A DNA stretch of 25,382 nt from the NCBI GenBank assembly GCA_964528035.1, contig CAZGQY010000040.1, positions 1 to 25,382 on the forward strand, written 5' to 3'. This DNA is from CAZGQY01 sp964528035. GTDB lineage: Bacteria; Pseudomonadota; Gammaproteobacteria; Methylococcales; UBA1147. Under the pieces are notes generated by a model. That model searched no databases. It saw only the letters and a program-made list of their open reading frames with translations, and was not told the DNA's origin. Within the stretch, counting starts at the first letter, position 1; every line of letters begins with the position of its first letter. Made by a program: the position numbers and the translations under genes. Positions 22,032-25,382 of the stretch are shown piece after piece.

Positions 22032-22891
22032 TGACTGCTATCCCCGAACAATCTTCCAGACTCATTATCCATAAAGCCAATCTGAGTTCACAACAATTGG
22101 CAGTGATTGAATCAGCGTTTGCCTGTTTGCCTGTAAAACTGTCAGGGTTTTATATTTTGGATCTGACTCGTAGTATCAACCAGGTAGAACTTGACAGGTT
22201 AAGGATGGAGCTACGAATGGATATCAATCGCTTACCTTCGGGCTATGATCCTGACACTATTCGATTGTTTGTAACCGATATGGATTCCACTTTTATCAAT
22301 ATCGAGTGTATTGATGAAATTGCAGATATGGTTGGGGTGAAAAGTGAAGTCGCAAATATAACGGAATTGGCAATGCGTGGCGAACTGGATTTTCCAAGTG
22401 CTCTGCAACAGCGGGTAAAGTGTTTAACCGGGTTATCTAGCGATAAATTGGAACAAGTTTATGAGCAGCGGCTCAGGCTTAATCCAGGTGCCGACAGACT
22501 GTTGCGCGAGCTCAAAAACCAGGGAATAAAAATTGCGCTTGTATCAGGTGGTTTTAGCTACTTTACTGAAAAGCTGAAACAACGCTATCAATTGGATTTT
22601 GCTCTTGCGAATCATTTGGAGATCAATAATAACCGGTTAACAGGGCGAGTCTCCGGTCCGATCATCGATTCCCATGCCAAGGCTGCTTTTTTACTGGATC
22701 GATGTCAAAAAATGGAAATCAATCCTCAGCAGGTCATCGCCATAGGTGATGGCGCTAATGATTTAAAAATGATGGCGGTTTCAGGACTGGGGATAGCCTA
22801 TCATGCGAAGCAAACGGTTCAAAAACAAGCGGACATCAGGTTCGATTACCGGAATTTGGACGCTGTTTGTGACTTAATTACCAGGGGATAA
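22031..22891 (+). CDS. serB: Phosphoserine phosphatase
   Basis: The product is 286 aa from the ATG at 22031; the GTG one codon earlier is less likely because the ATG overlaps the permease stop in the TGATG pattern. SerB removes phosphate from O-phosphoserine in the last step of serine synthesis. The HAD-type active site is complete: nucleophile Asp83 and acid Asp85 in Asp-Met-Asp-Ser-Thr, Ser-Gly-Gly-Phe (motif II), the conserved Lys in the SHAKAAFL segment, and Gly-Asp-Gly-Ala-Asn-Asp at 239-244. An N-terminal extension of about 75 residues corresponds to the ACT-like region seen in many bacterial SerBs. The location between permease and ATPase genes of an importer is unusual. Confidence 0.93.
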   Translation: MTAIPEQSSRLIIHKANLSSQQLAVIESAFACLPVKLSGFYILDLTRSINQVELDRLRMELRMDINRLPSGYDPDTIRLFVTDMDSTFINIECIDEIADMVGVKSEVANITELAMRGELDFPSALQQRVKCLTGLSSDKLEQVYEQRLRLNPGADRLLRELKNQGIKIALVSGGFSYFTEKLKQRYQLDFALANHLEINNNRLTGRVSGPIIDSHAKAAFLLDRCQKMEINPQQVIAIGDGANDLKMMAVSGLGIAYHAKQTVQKQADIRFDYRNLDAVCDLITRG

Positions 22892-22927
22892 GAGATTCTC
22901 TTGATGGCTATAGAATTAATTACCAGG
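22874..22927 (+). repeat. 12-bp direct repeat, period 42, at the serB-ATPase junction
   Basis: TTAATTACCAGG occurs at 22874-22885 (inside the serB 3' end, coding Leu-Ile-Thr-Arg) and at 22916-22927 (just before the ATPase gene). Both copies are followed by an AAGAG-like stretch and CTTGATGG or GCTTGATGG. It looks like an eroded 42-bp tandem duplication. Confidence 0.7.
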
Positions 22928-22939
22928 AAGAGCGCTTGA
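22904..22939 (+). CDS. Possible 11-residue leader ORF (MAIELITRKSA)
   Basis: ATG at 22904 opens 11 codons and ends in TGA at 22937-22939, whose last base is the A of the ATPase start codon (TGATG). A weak AAGAGA precedes it at 22890-22895. It shares Leu-Ile-Thr-Arg with the SerB C-terminus through the direct repeat. It could couple translation from serB to the ATPase gene, or be an accidental product of the duplication. Confidence 0.3.
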   Translation: MAIELITRKSA

Positions 22940-24564
22940 TGGAAAAAGAAAATTTTCAATCACCACTGCTTTCGGTTAAAAATCTAAGTGTCTGTTTTGG
23001 ACAAGATACTGCGGCCATGCCCGTAGTTAATGACATTGATTTTGAAATTCAACGCCATAGAACCTTTGCTCTGGTTGGGGAATCCGGGTCCGGGAAATCG
23101 CTAACCGCCTTATCAGTGATGCGATTGTTGCCTGATAACGCCAGGATTAGTCAGGGACAGGTACTGCTCGGCAGCGAAGACTTGTTGCGCATCCCGGAAA
23201 ATCGTATGTGCGGACTGCGTGGACGTAGTATTGGAATGGTATTTCAGGACCCGTTGACGTCCTTAAACCCTGTAATGAGTGTTGGTGGACAAATTGCAGA
23301 ATGTGTGGCCCGGCATTCAATATTAAAATCGCTGGAACTTAGACACAGGGTACTGGAACTGATGGAACAGGTTGAAATACCGTCTGCCAGAAGGCGCTAC
23401 GATGAATATCCCCATCAGTTATCGGGTGGTCAACGGCAACGGATTGTTATAGCTATGGCCCTGGCCGGTAGGCCCGAATTACTGATCGCTGATGAGCCGA
23501 CCACGGCCCTGGATGTAACTATCCAGGCACGAATATTAAAACTCCTGCAAGACATTCAAAAACAAAATGGAATGGCGCTGTGGTTAATTACCCATGATCT
23601 CGGAATTGTTGATCAAATGGCCGATGTAATTGCTGTGATGCACAGGGGGCGAATTGTCGAGAGTTCGTCCAAACAGGACTTGTTTAGAAATCCAAAACAG
23701 GCCTATACACGAAAACTGTTTGATGCATTACCTGCGATCAGCCATTGTTGTTCACAGCCGTCAATGGATACTAAACTTTTACTGGAGGTAAAAGGCCTCA
23801 AAGTACATTATCCGATTCGAAAAGGAGTTTTAAAACGAGTCGTCGATCAGGTCAAAGCGGTGGATGGAGTTGATTTCAGTCTGGGTGAAGGGAGGACGCT
23901 CGCATTGGTTGGTGAGTCGGGCTGTGGTAAAACAACTTTGGGAAAGGCTTTATTATGTTTAATACCGACTTCAAACGGCAGCGTTTTGTTGAACGGGGAA
24001 AATCTAACACAGTTATCGGAGCCAAAGCTTAGACAAAAGCGCTCGGAAATTCAGATGGTTTTTCAGGATCCATTTTCATCGATGAATCCAAGGATGTTAG
24101 TTGGCGACATAATCGAAGAAGGAATACGTGCTCAGCATCGGGACTACAGTGAAAGTCAGCGTCGAAAGCGTGTCCGCGAATTACTACACCAGGTAGACCT
24201 TCCTGTTGACGCGAGACAGAGATATCCGCACGAATTTTCGGGAGGTCAACGGCAACGCATCTGCATCGCCCGAGCCTTGGCTGTCGAGCCAAAATTAATC
24301 GTTTGCGACGAACCCACCAGTGCACTGGACGTTTCGGTGCAGGCCAAGCTATTAAAATTGCTAAAAAAATTGCAAAAAGATCAGGGTTTGAGCTACCTTT
24401 TTATTAGTCATGATCTTGCTGTTGTCGCTGAAATGGCGGATGAAGTCGCGGTGATGTATCAGGGACAAATTGTTGAAATGGGTGCGACCAGTAGGGTAAT
24501 GAATTCTCCGCTTCATTCTTATACCAAGAAGCTACTTGAGGCAGTTCCGCAACTTAATTCATAA
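22939..24564 (+). CDS. ABC transporter ATP-binding protein with two fused nucleotide-binding domains (YejF-like)
   Basis: The product is 541 aa from the ATG at 22939, with AGGAAG at 22925-22930; the TTG one codon earlier is not needed. NBD 1: Walker A Gly-Glu-Ser-Gly-Ser-Gly-Lys-Ser at 47-54, signature Leu-Ser-Gly-Gly-Gln at 161-165, Walker B Asp185-Glu186. NBD 2: Walker A at 325-332, signature Phe-Ser-Gly-Gly-Gln at 433-437, Walker B Asp457-Glu458. Both sites look active. This is the DppD and DppF pair fused in one chain, as in YejF, and it would energise the permeases encoded at 19636-22031. It closes the operon. Together with the binding protein and two permeases the layout is A-B-E-[serB]-F. 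Confidence 0.93.
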   Translation: MEKENFQSPLLSVKNLSVCFGQDTAAMPVVNDIDFEIQRHRTFALVGESGSGKSLTALSVMRLLPDNARISQGQVLLGSEDLLRIPENRMCGLRGRSIGMVFQDPLTSLNPVMSVGGQIAECVARHSILKSLELRHRVLELMEQVEIPSARRRYDEYPHQLSGGQRQRIVIAMALAGRPELLIADEPTTALDVTIQARILKLLQDIQKQNGMALWLITHDLGIVDQMADVIAVMHRGRIVESSSKQDLFRNPKQAYTRKLFDALPAISHCCSQPSMDTKLLLEVKGLKVHYPIRKGVLKRVVDQVKAVDGVDFSLGEGRTLALVGESGCGKTTLGKALLCLIPTSNGSVLLNGENLTQLSEPKLRQKRSEIQMVFQDPFSSMNPRMLVGDIIEEGIRAQHRDYSESQRRKRVRELLHQVDLPVDARQRYPHEFSGGQRQRICIARALAVEPKLIVCDEPTSALDVSVQAKLLKLLKKLQKDQGLSYLFISHDLAVVAEMADEVAVMYQGQIVEMGATSRVMNSPLHSYTKKLLEAVPQLNS

Positions 24565-24812
24565 TCCCAGATCGCTGGTGCTGTTACTTTGTCCGAGTAA
24601 AAGTAAAACTGACGACATGGACTTTCTTGAAAATAAACAAATAGTCGTCGAGCCGATCAACGGGTAAAATAACGGACTGACAGTCCGAGGGTCTCTCGTG
24701 GATGCCTTGACCTAGAGTAGCTGGGTTTACCGATCATTATTGTTGCCCGGCTATGGCGGCTAATCTTGTAACGATGATAAGTCGGAAATAATAAAAGTAT
24801 AGGAAATGATTA
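24565..24812. other. Intergenic region between ABC ATPase gene and tpx
   Basis: These 248 bases hold two inverted repeats: TTACTTT (24584-24590) with AAAGTAA (24600-24606), and CGGACT (24673-24678) with AGTCCG (24682-24687) around GAC. Neither is followed by a T-run, so termination of the operon is not assured. The tpx promoter is probably in the last 80 bases, where only a poor match (TTGCCC at 24743) is seen. Confidence 0.45.
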
Positions 24813-25307
24813 ATGGCAAAAATTGCCCTACTTGGAAAAGCAGTCAATACTTGCGGTGATTTACCGGCAGTTGGAAGCATTGCGCCAGACTTTACTCTGG
24901 TGAATGACAAGTTGGCAGATGTGACTCTGAATACATTTGTCGGCAAGAAAAAATTATTAAACATTGTGCCCAGTCTGGATACACCGACATGTGCCGCTTC
25001 AGCTAGAAAATTCAATGAGACAGCCGCGAGTATGAAGAATACTGAGGTACTGGTTGTTTCGGCAGATCTACCTTTTGCGCAAGGCCGTTTTTGTGAGGCC
25101 AGCGGCTTGAAGAATGTAGTCACTTTGTCGACCTTTCGTTCCAGTTTTGCGAATGACTATGGCGTAAATATTGTGGATAGTGTGCTTGCGGGATTGACTG
25201 CCCGGGCAATAATCGTTATTGATGAAGAGAATAACGTGGTGTATACGGAACTGGTTGCAGAAGTGGCTGATGAACCGGATTATGCCAGCGCTGTTGCTGC
25301 GCTTTAG
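24813..25307 (+). CDS. tpx: Thiol peroxidase (atypical 2-Cys peroxiredoxin)
   Basis: The product is 164 aa, the Tpx length. The peroxidatic Cys60 stands in the Thr57-x-x-Cys motif of PSLDTPTC, and the resolving Cys94 in GRFCEASG; the 34-residue spacing is that of Tpx. The enzyme reduces hydrogen peroxide and alkyl hydroperoxides (lipid hydroperoxides preferred in E. coli), with thioredoxin as donor. Although Tpx is often found in periplasmic preparations, there is no signal peptide, so a cytoplasmic place is expected. Cys14 is an additional cysteine near the N-terminus. The ATG at 24813 has AGGAAA at 24801-24806. It appears to be a single-gene unit. Confidence 0.95.
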   Translation: MAKIALLGKAVNTCGDLPAVGSIAPDFTLVNDKLADVTLNTFVGKKKLLNIVPSLDTPTCAASARKFNETAASMKNTEVLVVSADLPFAQGRFCEASGLKNVVTLSTFRSSFANDYGVNIVDSVLAGLTARAIIVIDEENNVVYTELVAEVADEPDYASAVAAL

Positions 25308-25331
25308 TCTGAGAATTGAATTAATAATACT

Positions 25332-25352
25332 CCGTCAAAGTTGTATTGACGG
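25332..25352 (+). terminator. Hairpin downstream of tpx
   Basis: CCGTCAA (25332-25338) and TTGACGG (25346-25352) form a perfect 7-bp stem with a 7-base loop, 25 bases after the tpx stop. No T-run follows, so it may be a weak terminator or an RNA-stabilising stem. Confidence 0.45.
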
Positions 25353-25382
25353 GTAAATCAGCCGATAAGCGGCCATCTGCGT

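Overview
The window looks like a chromosomal segment of a moderately AT-rich gammaproteobacterium of the Pseudomonadales/Oceanospirillales/Cellvibrionales type. The main reason is the order tRNA-Leu, tig, clpP, clpX, lon, hupB, tRNA-Val, tRNA-Asp, ppiD, with fabI convergent behind it. This is the protein-folding and proteolysis block familiar from Pseudomonas-like genomes. The species cannot be named from the sequence alone.

Layout. (1) 1-72 is the cut end of an intergenic repeat. A small membrane/secreted protein gene (370-744, +) follows, and then a minus-strand pair: a CPBP-type intramembrane protease and a class II aldolase-like protein (2376 down to 783). (2) 2697-12126 is the conserved core: tRNA-Leu(TAG), trigger factor, ClpP, ClpX, Lon, HU, a two-tRNA cluster broken by a 39-N assembly gap, an intrinsic terminator, and PpiD. 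These genes act on nascent chains, on damaged or tagged proteins, and on envelope folding. (3) fabI (minus strand) meets ppiD tail to tail across a strong hairpin. Its upstream region carries a sigma70-like promoter and a perfect CRP-type palindrome. (4) 13379-17262 is accessory DNA: a 77-aa orphan protein with its own terminator, an AT-only palindrome, a 91-aa secreted protein, a 146-bp MITE-like repeat, a DUF2235 hydrolase, an SGNH-type membrane-anchored hydrolase and a doubtful 57-aa ORF. (5) 17456-24564 is a tightly packed operon for an oligopeptide-type ABC importer laid out like YejABEF (binding lipoprotein, two permeases, fused double ATPase), with phosphoserine phosphatase serB embedded between the second permease and the ATPase. 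(6) The window ends with thiol peroxidase tpx.

Most notable points: the repeat at 14160-14305 has terminal GTAAC inverted ends and 8-bp flanking direct repeats, and a second, oppositely oriented copy lies at the left edge, so the two bracket the whole housekeeping block. The serB gene is translationally coupled inside the transporter operon, and a duplicated stretch of its 3' end forms a possible 11-residue leader ORF coupled to the ATPase gene. The binding protein has an unusual C-terminal membrane anchor and the second permease an unusually long N-terminal part. I see no CRISPR array, prophage, transposase or clear defence system. The undescribed content is mostly the transporter/serB operon, the small accessory proteins and the repeat family.
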